From Branchiostoma floridae (lineage: Eukaryota > Chordata > Leptocardii > Amphioxiformes > Branchiostomatidae): a DNA stretch of 64,000 bases. The notes under the pieces were generated by a model, which saw only the letters and a list, made by a program, of their open reading frames with translations, did no database searches and had not been told where the DNA came from. Numbering within the stretch: position 1 is the first letter of the stretch; each line of letters starts with the position of its first letter. The stretch spans positions 15,436,635-15,500,634 of the forward strand of contig NC_049993.1 of the NCBI RefSeq assembly GCF_000003815.2, in the 5' to 3' direction. Of this stretch, positions 11,414 through 23,414 are shown in pieces. A program made the position numbers and the translations under genes.

Positions 11414-14400
11414 CTACTGCGACTTAACCTTGTCTCCAGTTCTACATGTTATCTTTTTACGGATGAGCGAACAGCTGTACCACACGGTCCCAAGGACAGC
11501 TGTACAGACAGAAACGAGGAACACAGTTACGTCCAGCAGGTAGTACTGGTACCACGGCAGGTCTACAGCGCGTGCGCGAAGATGGGGAAGTCGACCATGT
11601 TTGATGACGTGTTCAATCCACCAGACGGCCCGCTCCATGGGTGACTGGGGCTGGTCACGGTGCAGGCGGGACATGCGGGCTGCGGTCTCACGGTAACTGT
11701 AGAAAGATACGATAAAGCATGGGTATTATAGCCAGCCAATTAGTAATTAGTAACAAAAATTACAACAAAATATAAAAGTAGTACACCAAAGTAGTATTTA
11801 TAACAAAATATAAAAATAACGTCGCCTAATCTATGCAGCATCAGCAAAGCAGGACTTCTAGATTTATTACCTTTGCCAGAATGGCTAAGGTTATGTTTTG
11901 GGCTTGTGAGTCTGTGTGTCTGTGTGTGTGTCTGTGTGTGTGTTAACAGCATAACTCAAGAAGTCTTGGATGAATCCCGATAATATTTGGTAGGTGGGTA
12001 GGGGTCGGGAAAACGAAGGTCAAGTTCGATAATGGGCCCCCTAGCGGCTTACTAAGGTACTGCAGCAGAACCTCAATTTTTGATATCTCCTGTTCTGGAC
12101 ATGCTGTGATCATGATTTTTGAGTGGTAGATAGCCCTCGAGACAGAGAGTAAGTGCTGTGAGTTTGGGCCCCCTAGCGGCTTTTTTGGAACTGCAGGCAC
12201 CGGTTTCCTTTCAAACTTTGGACGAGAATAACTCTACAACGTGTTGACGGATCGTCATGATTTTTGGTATGTAGATAGAATGAGTGATGTCTTACATAAT
12301 GGTATACTAATTATGCAAATCAACAGCTAATTTGCATAATTAATGAGGAAAATTTATAAATCCACTGCATTCCATGATAGGACTTTCAAACTTGTCACAT
12401 ATGTAGCTGGGAAGGAGAGAAATGTCGATAGATATCAATTATGCAAATGATGGCCTCATTTGCATAATTAATGAGAAAATATGAAGATGTTGACGGATCA
12501 TCATGTTTTTTTGGTATGTAGGTAGCGTAAGTGAAGACAAACATAATGAGATACCAATTATGCAAATCAACAGCTAATTTGCATAATTAATGAGGATGTT
12601 TTATACATTCACTACGTTCCATGATAGGACTTTAAAACTTGTCACATATGTAGCTGAGAAAGAGAGAAATGTCAATACATATTTATCATGCAAATGATGA
12701 TCTCATTTGCATAATTAATGAGAAAATGTGAACGTGTTGACGGATCATCATAATTTTTGGCATGTAGATAGCCTAAGTGAAGACTTATATAATGTGATAC
12801 TTATTATGCAAATTAACAGCTAATTTGCATAATTAATGAGGAAAAGTTTATAAATCCACTGCATTCCATTATAGTACTTTCATCAAAGTTGTCACATATG
12901 TAACTGAGAAAGAGGGAAGAGAGTAAGAGGTGTATTTAAAGACTTTGAAAGAGAATAAGTCAAGAATGGATCAAAGGATCATCATGATTTTTGGTATGCT
13001 GATAGCTTAAGTTATGCTTGATACAATTTGATATCAATTAATTGTAACTTGGGATCTAATTTGCATAATCAATGCCGAAATTTTATAAACCAACTCCAAG
13101 CATATAATTATGAAGAAAATGAAATGAGTAACGCATTTGTCTACAGACATCATTCTACATAACAAACCTGGTTTATTTGGCAAAGGTATGTGTTCGTGGA
13201 ACTCTAGTTTATTTATAATAAACATCAAACCTAATAGTACCTGCGTCCGTGCATTTCCGTTGGGAAATTCCGCTGTTATTTTAACACGATGAGGCTATTG
13301 AGAAGTTTTGTTTCATGCATATGTCACATTTACTGTACTCCGATTCAAGCAGCACAAGCAATACCTGTTGTTGGTGAGAACATGGGTAATGGCCTCGTAT
13401 AACTGGTCTGTAGTGACCTTGCTGAAGTCCAACTTCACCCCCAGTCCCCTGGCCACCACCCGTGCTGAGTTACCGGGTTGATCGAAAAACAGCGGCAGAC
13501 AGACCATGGGCACGCCGTGGTGTAAGGCCTCGTACATACCTCTGGCCCCAGCGTGCGTGACGAAGGCTCTTGTTCCGGGATGTCCTTGAGCAAATCAAAC
13601 AAGACGTTATAAGGCAAATAGACTGCAACTTTAAGGTAACAATGTTTTTTTTTACGTCGGTCTCTGTGTGCTTGTAGTCTATTTTTTTTCTAAGCGCAAT
13701 ATTAGTAAGGACCACATATTTTATTGGAACATCGCGAAAATATCACAAAAATATTATTAGCTAATACCATTATACCATTAAAGCTCTTCTGAAGGGAAAA
13801 TTACCAACAGTTTTGAAAAATGCTACATTCAATTCCTTAAAGTTTGAAGATGTGCGTGTGTAGCTGTGTGTGTATGTATGTTTTTTTTTTCGGTGCATGT
13901 GTGTGTGTGTGTGTGTGTGTGTGTTTGTGATTCCGTATATATAAGGTCAACATAACTGTATAACATGTTGGAAGAGCAAGGTTAATTTTTTGCACCCATG
14001 TAATGTGACGGAGCTTCAACAAGTTTTTTCTGTATTTTGTGACGTCAAAGTGCAATAGTGCAATAGTTTGAGCCTTTTCTCAGTTTGCTCTTCAACTGCA
14101 GTGACGTTTTTGTCAAAATTGCTTTTCAAAGGGAACAATTGGAAAAAATTAGAATTCAGGCAGGAAAGCAACATATTTCAATATAGCACTATAGTCTAAC
14201 AGTATGCAATGAAATGCTTTAAACAATGTAATTAACAAGAGCATAACACCAAAACTGTCATTTCGTCTTCGTCATGTACCTAGTAGGTCGTTCTGAGGAA
14301 TCCAGGCCATCAGTTTGGTGTTGTTACCCAGACCGGCCGGCTTCTCTCCCGTGTACCGCCACACCACCTTCTGTCGGAGTCGGGCAAAGGCTGCAGCGAA

Positions 14401-15714
14401 GATTTGTGTCTTCTTCGGCCACATCGTTTTGATAATTGATCCCAGACTGACAACAATCACTCCATCGTTTTCTGCACTCTGGACGAAGGCTTCTAATTCC
14501 TAAGTCAATGAATAGCACATTTTTATCCTCTGATCTAAAACACCACAAAACTTATTTTACATCACAAATTCCACGGCCTTTACCAAACCAGAAACACATA
14601 TCAAAATATATTTTTGTTTTCTTTTTCTGATATTCAGCTTGGGTATAAAATTAGAATAATAATTTTAAGACCTTATGGCCCTCCATGTTATACATGTATG
14701 TATCGATTTGTAATATATTTTCACTCCACAACTATATGTAACACACTATATTCAGCAGACACAATAGCACATGAACATACAGACACATATCATGAGACCT
14801 CTGTAGACAGAAGAGTAGTAAAACTTACAATAAAGTAGTACAACTTACTTTAGGGAGAGAAGAGACTGCACCGATATGAAACCCGCCGATCTGAACCATG
14901 TTTGGCATGGAGGGAGCGGGAAAATCCAGAACATGGTCGGTTTGATACAGCCACAGGTCAGTATTAGAAACGACGCTCTGAATAGTTTCGTCTTCACTTA
15001 TGTATTTACGAACCAGTCCGTCATACGTGTTAGTCGCAAGCCAAGGCCCCAGGATAGATAGAAGAGAATAGCAGACAACGTTTTGCACTCGCTGCACAAA
15101 ATTCATGTTGTCGGTAAAATCAAACCCAAAAAATGGCACATAAGACAAAGGCAGCAGAACACCGGTAGACTTGATGTCGAGGAAATAGTGATCAGCCCGC
15201 AAGGTGGCGATTATCGGATTTGAGCACCTATATGTGCAGCGAGTATGGCGCCGATTGGAATGCAGTAGTCAAAAACGACAATGCTGAAGTTGGCTGCCTT
15301 CAGCCGAATCATCAGGTCAAAATCCCCCAACAGCAGGTCACAATGTTTCGTTATCACATCAGATGTACTGGTGAACGCCTTTGCATATTGGTAGACCGAA
15401 ATCTCTGACTCAGTGTTCGAATGATGACGTGCATCAATTTCCTTCAGTAATGCATGAGTTCCTTGGTCACGAAATGTCTCAAACTTGAAGTCAGGCCTTT
15501 CCGATCGTCTGTTTTCGGCTATGTCCTCTGGTACAACAACCGTGACGACATGGCCCCTGCCTACTAAAGCTTGTCCGATGTTCGATAACGTAAACCAGTG
15601 GCTCTCCGTGCATGGTGTAGGCACTAACAGAACATTCTCTGCATTAATCATATGCACCATTAGAAGACCAAGGAAAACGAATAAAAGAGTGAAAGACATT
15701 GATCTAACGCCCAT
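11414..15714 (-). CDS. UDP-glucuronosyltransferase (UGT), four exons, one frameshift
   Basis: Exons, 5' to 3' on the minus strand: 15714-14849, 14499-14280, 13584-13365, 11696-11414, about 529 residues and typical for membrane UGTs. These ER enzymes transfer glucuronic acid or another sugar from UDP-sugar to lipophilic aglycones. Exon 1 gives a signal peptide (residues 1-25), the catalytic-type His39 (TESHW) and the variable acceptor domain. Exons 2-3 give the UDP-sugar signature ([20 protein letters not shown], then YEALHHGVPMV and DQPGNSARV). Exon 4 gives the conserved ERAVWWIEHVIKHG, a membrane anchor and a basic tail. All junctions are GT/AG with matching phases, and the 220-bp exon 3 matches the size I recall for a vertebrate UGT exon. 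Exon 1 is broken: the frame ends at AHIGAQIR* and resumes one base later at ATLRADHYF, around 15219-15222 in a short A run. This could be a real null allele or a sequencing indel. Acceptor specificity cannot be told. Confidence 0.9.
11870..12230. repeat. Dispersed repeat in UGT intron 3
   Basis: Sequence starting near CCTTTGCCAGAATGGCTAAG, followed by a (GT)n tract (about 11907-11941) and a segment with GTCAAGTTCGATAATGGGCC, recurs in degraded form at about 54.30-54.90 kb and 55.24-55.45 kb. It is a dispersed non-coding repeat of unknown class. Confidence 0.55.
12235..13085. repeat. ~248-bp tandem repeat with octamer hairpins, UGT intron 3
   Basis: GTTGACGGATC(G/A)TCAT recurs at about 12243, 12490 and 12738, with a degraded copy near 12968, giving a period of about 247 bp and 3-4 copies. 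The better-preserved units contain ATTATGCAAAT and ATTTGCATAAT facing each other about 10 bases apart. These form a perfect 11-bp stem containing the POU octamer ATGCAAAT. Homogeneous spacing indicates a minisatellite or satellite block. Confidence 0.75.
13852..13930. repeat. (GT)n microsatellite
   Basis: Imperfect TG/GT dinucleotide run interrupted by a T10 tract, within UGT intron 2. Confidence 0.9.
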
Positions 15715-15784
15715 CTTGCTAGATCTGGTATTTTTCTATTGATGAACTCAGATACAGGTCAATGATTTTCCTCTCCCTTGGAAC

Positions 15785-16733
15785 TGCAAAATACATGAAT
15801 AATAGATTATGACAAGAATATAATGCAGTTTATGCAGCAGTATGCAGTTTAGGTGAAACGCATTATAAAGACTATGCTAATCTGTGTCCAAAAACAGAGA
15901 GTGTGTGTGCGCGTGAAAGCACATAGACGTGTATGCTTTTCTATTCCGGTCGAAATTCAACTACGCCGTAATTCAGCCAACTACGCCGTACTTTCAGCCA
16001 ACCAAGGCGTAGTTTGACAAGGCATGACGTACTTTGGTGAACTTCTCCTAGTTCACACAACAGGCTCCAATACACTACACTGAGAACAAGATAAAGACCC
16101 CAAAAGTCCTAACTCAACCGTTTACATAGCCTTCTTGGCGGAGGCAATAACCGAAAACATACGCTTCTTGGCGAAGGCAAAAATTTAAAATGATTCGGGG
16201 GGGGGGGGGGGCGTCTGTCTCGTGCCTTCTCGCAAGATCGACACAAGGTCATTCTCCATGAACAAGATGTACTGTCAGACATCGAAAATTTGGTATTGAC
16301 CTTACCTTTAGAAATAGTCTTTGCATGCAACGTTACGGTGGTAATATCCAACTGTGTGTATTCCTTCCGCTAAGGGGATGAGACGAAGGGAGAAGGAATC
16401 CCCCCCCCCAACAGTTAGCTAAATAGCATAGTTTTACCATGAGACCCCGCAACACCCTGCTAAATTGTTATGGCTGCAGGTAACTACATAACTTGCTTTA
16501 ACAAATAATAAAGTAACAAAGAGCCTGTAACAAAGTAAAACTCATATACCTGCCTAACATGTTTCGTCATGCAACCCAGCAGCTTTGCTGTATTCATTTA
16601 CTCTTGTCAGTCCGACATTGTGTGCTGAACACGGCGTCCAGTATGAAAAATTGGGTTTGTTATGGATGGTCATGTGTAACCAAGACAACCAGGATTTGCA
16701 TCACAATGGGTCGGGCGTTTCTTCTGTCGTCAG
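15785..16733. other. Upstream region of UGT, no coding exon
   Basis: Contains a short repeated ACTACGCCGTA motif (about 15960-16030), a G-run at 16198-16212 and a C-run at 16400-16408. No coding exon was seen. A UGT promoter or 5' untranslated exon may be included. Confidence 0.4.
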
Positions 16734-16781
16734 CCAATCAGAACTCAGAACTCTTTCTGTGACGTCAATATAGTATTTAAA
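16734..16781 (+). promoter_or_regulatory. Promoter-like CCAAT-CRE-TATA cluster
   Basis: A CCAAT box (16734-16738), a perfect CRE TGACGTCA (16760-16767) and a TATA-like TATTTAAA (16774-16781) occur in this order within 48 bp. In plus orientation they would place a start near 16805, with LRR-2 (19412) as the nearest downstream gene. On the other side the minus-strand UGT starts at 15714, so a bidirectional role is possible. Motif evidence only. Confidence 0.35.
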
Positions 16782-16859
16782 AACACCAATACGTAATGCT
16801 GGTACAAGTAGGTCAGCCGGCAAAACTACAGTCTATTATATGACGCACAAGGACGGTGG

Positions 16860-18440
16860 TTCCTGTCCCAACACGGACGTTATGTTTGGAGTGTGCTCTG
16901 CCCACAAGCGGTTGCGCGGTAAGAAGTCACAACAATAAAACCACAGTCACTTAAATACAGTCCAACATAACGTAAAAATCCACTATCAAATCATCACTAT
17001 GCTGAAAAAAGAAGCAAGTGCAAAGTACATTTACTTCGCCTTGAAAATGTCAATTTAATGAGGGTTTTCCACATAGGGTAGACAGAATTTATTTTTTACC
17101 TTTGACCTAATTTATCCCTGTCATTGCTATAAACTGGCCTAGTATTTTCTATCGTGCGTGGGGCCATATTTAGACCCGGCCCATGTGGTCAAAGCCAACT
17201 CTCATATTTTAGCTGTCTCCGGTTACATACTTTCCTACAAACTGGCCGGCACGCAACAATATTCATGTGAAAACGGACACGGGAAAATAGGATAAAAAAC
17301 ACCATAAAGAATATCTCCGTTTACACCTAAGTAAAATAAAACCTGACAAAAATGGCAATGTACTACGTATACACTTATAACTAAGCATGGCACTGCATAA
17401 CAATTGACGTAAATGTGTAGGTGGTATCTGAAATGACTTAAAAAATTCAAACTTCCCTCCATTACCAATGATAATTCATAAAAATGGTAATGTACCACAC
17501 TTATGAATAGGCAAGACACAATGCACAATGTATTGAATGAAAAGACACGTGAAGAAACCAATTGCATTTCAACAATTTCCTCCAACGTGTGGGTGGCAAC
17601 TGCAGTAAATTTCAAACTTTTTCCTGATTACCAACGCCGTTTCATCAAACCACCGACAACTTACTCAGACAAATTTGTAGTAATATTGCTCTGACGTTAG
17701 TAGGTTTGGTCCTCATGAATATGCATAAGTCCTCTGCCTACAAGTGAATTCGAGGTGATCAGTGACAGGTACCACTGTCACTGCACAAATTACGTAAAGG
17801 CTGTATCTGTATAAAGCTTGAAACGAGGGAATTTTGTGACATTTACCTCGGACCTAACTAAATACCATTGTTTTTAACTCTCCTATCACTCTTTCTAGTC
17901 AGTGGGACCATATTTAGACCCGTTTCATGTCAACTCTCATATTTACTAATTTTAGGTTGAACCATTTCCTTTTAATTGCCAGTTATACAATTTACGCCTC
18001 ACATTCTGTCACTCCACAATATCTAGGTAACAACGGACACGGGACAATACAAAACTACCTTAAGACAACACATCAGATTACACAGATATAAACTAAAATG
18101 TGAAAAAGAAAGCTAGGCAAGATACCACACTTACAAATATGACACAGTACACAATGATTCATCACATGGCCCTTCATTGAAAATACACGTGAAGAAACCA
18201 ATTGCATTTTAACAATTTCCGCCTATGAGTAGGTGGCAACTGCAATGAATTTCAAACATTAGTAATGACATTTCATCAAACCATCGTCAACGTCATCAAA
18301 CTAATTTATAATAAGAGTTATGGTTATGTTGCTAGGGTTCAATCCTTGTTGTTATGCATGAGGCTCCGCCCACAAGCAGGTTTGTGGTGAGTCGTGTCAA
18401 TGTAAAAGTAACAACACAAATTCTGTCCTATATAACTCTC
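16860..18440. repeat. Diverged tandem triplication, ~640-840 bp units
   Basis: CACGTGAAGAAACCAATTGC occurs at about 17546 and 18187. CCATATTTAGACCC occurs at about 17164 and 17908. A (C)TC(T/C)GCC(C/T)ACAAG landmark occurs near 16895, 17732 and 18365. The units are alignable by eye but diverged and hold no coding frame. Confidence 0.65.
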
Positions 18441-19248
18441 GATAACCATGAGAGTAAAATACACATACAAAATACACATACAAATTTGGTCTTAATATGT
18501 TAGCCTAACTGCCCTACCATGTTACGTTTTTAATGTGTGTGTTTTTAATGCCTAAATACGCAATACGAAATTCAGCGCCTTAGGGCGCTGCAATGTAATT
18601 AGAGGTTGTTGAAACAATCAATAAACGTTATATACTTAATGAGACAAAAAGAATTACTAAATTTGAATTTTAAGAATGCGTCTCAAACAGAATATATCTA
18701 TGTTTACTTTATGTCCTATCATTAACTTTATATATACATTTCCAACTGTCTATGGCATTTTTATTCATTTTTTTTAAATCTATCTATAAAATGACAACAA
18801 AAGAAATGCTTGGCAGATACATACTAATCACATGTGGCACCCATTGGCAAGCAACATATAAAGCAGCGAACATAATTTTACTCTAAAACATCCTGCTAGC
18901 AGTCATATTACCATAATGATTCATTTTAAGTCGCTATTTACCAGTAAATAACTTTTTTTAGTTTTCCTCAGTTGCCCCCGTGTTTATTAAGTTTACCTTA
19001 TCTATATGCTATATTCGTTTCTGATAAAATAAACAGTAGGAAGCAAAATATATTAGGGCTGGTAAACTTAAAGAATATTGATCTTTTCTGGGAAAATGAT
19101 TTTATTCGCTAATATTGCCCGATTATTACTGTGTTCTCCACAGCTCGTTTTTTCCAAGATGGCGAATTGGCAAAATAAGAACCATCGAGGCCTTTACGGC
19201 CGTCCTACGGTATAATTAGAAAACACACGTGTCATGAACATGCCAGGC
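18441..19248. other. Intergenic, no gene seen
   Basis: AT-rich sequence upstream of LRR-2 with no recognisable exon or repeat family. Confidence 0.4.
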
Positions 19249-19310
19249 AGTATACAATGTATATTCAAATTCTGCTTGATTGAAAAAAAAAATACAGGAA
19301 GCAACCGAAG
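19249..19310 (+). promoter_or_regulatory. Upstream cassette of LRR-2, similar to that of LRR-1
   Basis: AGTATACAATGTATATTCAA, continuing through CTGCTTGATTGAAA to GAAGCAACC, aligns with 2250-2308 upstream of LRR-1. A weaker second copy (GAATATTTAGG ... GTTGATTGAAA) follows at about 19355-19385. It lies about 100-160 bases before the start codon, consistent with a core promoter or 5' untranslated region. Confidence 0.35.
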
Positions 19311-19411
19311 GAAACAATTCAGGCCCATGCGTAGGCGGAGGAAATACGTAAACAATGAATATTTAGGTCGCCGTTGATTGAAATCATAAAGGAATAAGAT
19401 CATTCTTCAAG

Positions 19412-22400
19412 ATGGTGCGAAGCAAGGCACTTGTGCTGTTCCTTTTGGTCTCAATACATCTGCATTTCATGATTGTAACAGCTCTCTGGTGTCCAAGCAC
19501 CTGTGTTGAATATAGGCCCAGTCCTTTGCAACAAAGCGTTCGCTGTCACTGTCCGTTTTACGAAAACGGACTGGCGGCTCCCTGTTGGATCAGCCATGGT
19601 GGCAGAACCACGTTTAAGGTTAACTGGTGCATTCATGCTGTACCAACTGGCTTTCACAAAGACACCAAAACAATAAACATCAAGCACCTCAGTGCATCTA
19701 CCCTCCTGCTACGGTCTTTTGCGAACATCTCAAGCCTTGAGCATCTGACAATAACAAGATCGAATGTTTGCAGCATCCAACCCGGGGCTTTCCTGGGTCT
19801 GCCATCGTTACGTAACCTGGCCCTGATTGACAACAGTTTATCCAGTCTGGGTAAGTGAAAATGCGTTTTGACATATCAGTTTTGACATATCATACCTTTG
19901 TCAGTTACCTTTTTGTTTATTCAGAACATTATTCAGAACACCTCAATAGTTACCTGTGTTGTTTATTTTAGAACACCGTAGCCGTTACCTGGTTTGTTTA
20001 TTTAGAACATAAGAATTATTCCTTGTTCAGAAAAAGATGTAAAACTTCATTTTCAATTCACTGATGAAGAACGGTGGAGACCTTTCGAAACGTCTATTAA
20101 AAATTGACAATTATCCAGAAGTATTGATTGATTCTTCTTCAGTTTTGACGTATCGTTTGTTTTTATTTTATTCTAAACGTTACTATCGGTCAATATTTTG
20201 TGTTTGTTATTTAGGCCACGTTGATCTGATTATATGGATGACATCCTCTGGGAACTCCAAAACTGATGCGAGCGAGCGAATAAAAAAAAGTTTGGCCCAA
20301 AAAAAAATTGCCTCCAGTATGAAATCAAAGTGGCCAGGAAGGTTGAACACACATAGTATGGTATACCAACAGTTAGGTGTAGGGACCAGTACATTATACG
20401 GGTGCAAGACATTTTTTTTTCTTCTTGGACCAATCTGAAAAAAAAACAGACCTGAAAAAAAATCAGAGGAACCGGTTTCGCCAATTACAAAATGGACACA
20501 CTATGTCGGCAGGCATTTGGGGCCTACCTGGGGCCAAGAAGACAACAAGAGAAAGTCAAGTAGATTTTATAATCAATTGTACCAAGTTTCTACAGTCAAA
20601 GGTACAGAGACAGTTAGCCTTTATTACTTGGAGATGGGATTTTTAGATGCCAGTGGGAGTCCAATAATCCACCAAACAGATTCCTTTGTAGCAAAACTGA
20701 CCAATTACCATTGTTTTGAGTATTGCCAGTTCTCAAGTTTCCACAGACAATCGGGTTCAGATCCAGACCTGAAAATGATCCTCTAGACCTGAAAGGGACC
20801 TGAATTTCTGTACTGGTACCTCCCCCTACCAACAGTAGATTTTTTTCTGTCCTTTCACAACTTATTCTTGTTCTTATTATTGATGCGAGCGCGGATGTCA
20901 TCCACATAATTAAATCAACATGGCCTTATGGACCCTAATAGTGACGGTTTTTGCTCCCAACGTTTATGTTGTATTAACGTTTGAATCTGATAGCCTGCAC
21001 TTATTGACTGGGTGTCCTTAATAATATTATCTTCACCAAAGAAAGTCAGCTCATCTTAATATCATAACACTGTTGACAGGATATTCCGCTCAATACGTTT
21101 TTTTTTACGATTGACAATCTGTTTAGTTTGATGAGAGTTCTTCGTATCATCAAGTTTGTTTTCATCAAAGATTTTTGTTTTCTGTTGGACACTGGGCTCT
21201 CCATTCCATAAGAAACTGTTTCACTATTGAAGATTTTGTGCCATTGGCGTTCTAACCCACCCATATCCCTTGGAATGATCCGGTCGAACAGTGCAAAATG
21301 CTTGTTTGAATTCATGAGCAAGACTGATTAACTGAAGAGCGCTGAATATTTTTAAAGAGGTATTGGCTGAGCACCCTGAGCTGTCGAACCTACTGTGGCC
21401 GATAGCAACACACACATATTTTTCTGCTCAATATACCTCCTTTTTTGCTGCGCACCTACTTTTTCTGTGCAACACACGCGCGAAAAAAGGGCAGTGTGTT
21501 GAGCAGAAAAGATAGATATGTTGAGCAGAAAAATATTTGTGTTGTACATTGTTGGTATCGGCCACGGTACGAACCGATAATATTGGACGCTTACTGAATG
21601 CAATATGTGCATGTTTCCTTCTATAATTTTTGTACTATTGATGTTCCTGCCAATAGCAACGCCGCTTATCTATATTAAACGCCTTTGTTGTACTAAGTTT
21701 TTTTAACTATGAACAAAGTAAATGCTATTGCAAACTAAGTATCTTCTATACGTATGTTGTACTAGCACAGTATTAAATTCTATTATTATATAGATTCGCA
21801 ATATTCTTGTTTCGTAGTAATAGGAATACAAAACTGATAATGTTTGGCATTTGTCGTTATTCAGAAAACACACAAAATGAGTCACGAATTCTGTTTTCTC
21901 TCTATTCAGAATCTGACACATTCATCGGGCTTGAGCAAGTAACGGAGCTGCAACTTTTCAAGAATGTGATTTCAAGCATATCGCCATATGCATTTCGTGG
22001 CCTTCCTCGCCTGGTGACCCTGGGTTTGTCTGAGAACCGCCTTATATCTGTACCCGTCAAGGCACTTCTGCAGCCACAGGCTCTGAGGACAGCAAAGCTA
22101 GAAAAGAACCGTATGACCACCATCAACACCAATATAATAGATCTGATGGAAAACACCGAACTGCAAGTTCATCTTGAAAACAACGAACTGAGATGCGACA
22201 ACAACCTGACTTGGTTCATCTGTAACCTACCACAACTTCACCAGATTGCTTCTCCTAACGTCCTGAAGTGCGCATCTCCTCCTGACCTACGAGATACTGT
22301 CCTAACCACCATGAGGAAAGACGTCTGCAAAAACAACACCGAAAGCACCAAAGAGGAGATCGGAACAACTACAAATGACGGCATATCCCCCACAGCGAGT

Positions 22401-23414
22401 CTTCACAACAGTACTAATGACAAAGAGATTCAGTACAAAACTGAGATGCCAGATTCTCAGCATACAACAGATGTGGACCATGTCATCTTTCTAGAGGGGT
22501 ACCCGATCATCAACAAGGATAAGAACATCATCTACACCCTGACCATGATCGGTGCTGTTGTTGTCTCCCTACTTCTGGTGTTGTCATTTGTAGGCGTCCT
22601 CTTCATCTGCAAACGCTATTTTGGTCCATGCTTGACAAGCCAGCATGGCATGAATGGTGAAGAAACAGAGGTCAGCCAAGATATCGTACCGTATGCTGTG
22701 GTCTACGCCGGCTCAGCTGAACAGCAAACATCTGACGAAAACTCGGCACCGGACAGCCAACCCGCTTCGGCCCAAGGTCAGTCATCTGGAGATAACGAGA
22801 CTTTTCAGCCATACGCAGTGGCTTACGGCGAAGATCAAGACCCATCATCAGAGATAAGGCCATATGCAGAGGCTTACAGTGAAGATCAAGAACCAGAGCC
22901 TGAGATAAAGCCGTATGCAGTGGCCTACGACGAAAACCCAGGACAAACTGACATCTGTAGGATTCCTTTGTATGCAGAAGGCTACCCCGATACGCCACAA
23001 GAAGTTGGAGGCCATGCTGATGCAGATTCTACGCAAATGGGAGATGACTCCAACGACCAGGCAACGACCATCGAGTATGCTGACCCTGAACCGAACGACC
23101 AATCACTGTCAACAGATGAAACCACGAATCCAAAGTGCGTGTACGACGAGGGGGAAAACGGCAATCTTGCAACACAGGATGGTAAGGATGCTTATGGAAT
23201 GAAGGAGGAAGTCCGGTTCGCAAGGTTAAGTGGGATTCTGTACAGGAGTGGCTCTCAGCATGCTGGAAAAGAGGAACACGATGTATCTGACTTGCTGTAC
23301 AGCCCAGATCAAGGAGAGGTCGTGAGTAAGGACAGTTCATCCCATTTGCTGTACAACCCAGCTCAAGGAGAGGCTAAGGACAGCACATGTCACTTGCTAT
23401 ACAAACCAGCATAA
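19412..23414 (+). CDS. LRR type I transmembrane receptor, two exons (LRR-2)
   Basis: Exons 19412-19850 and 21910-23414 (donor GTAAGT, acceptor TATTCAG, phase 1 on both sides) give 647 residues. A signal peptide (residues about 1-25) is followed by a Cys-rich N-terminal cap with CPSTC and CHC motifs, then LRRs (LEHLTI, LRNLALIDNSL, VTELQLFKN, LVTLGLSENRL). A C-terminal LRR cap follows (CDNNLTWFIC ... LKCASPP) and one membrane span (about 352-378). The cytoplasmic tail has Tyr-rich repeats (PYAVVYA, PYAVAYGED, PYAEAYSED, PYAVAYDEN) with acidic linkers, then units of the type LLYNPAQGE...KDSS. The stop TAA replaces CAA of the PAQG motif, and the repeat DNA continues for about 640 bases. It shares architecture with LRR-1. 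Probably an adhesion or innate-recognition receptor; ligand and adaptor are unknown. Confidence 0.88.
20214..20936. mobile_element. Non-autonomous element with terminal inverted repeats in LRR-2 intron
   Basis: The left end AGGCCACGTTGATCTGATTA with TGGATGACATCC faces the right end GGATGTCATCC with TTAAATCAACATGGCCT. Both ends carry a TGATGCGAGCG-like motif just inside. The same terminal sequence occurs near 34814-34862 and 41884-41931 in the methyltransferase arms, so it is a repeated family. No coding frame lies inside and the target duplication is unclear. Confidence 0.55.

Noticed and set aside
12235-13085. CRISPR-like array
   Set aside because: Units are long, contiguous tandem repeats without unique spacers, in a eukaryotic intron. 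The same applies to 45930-46240 and 32650-33440.
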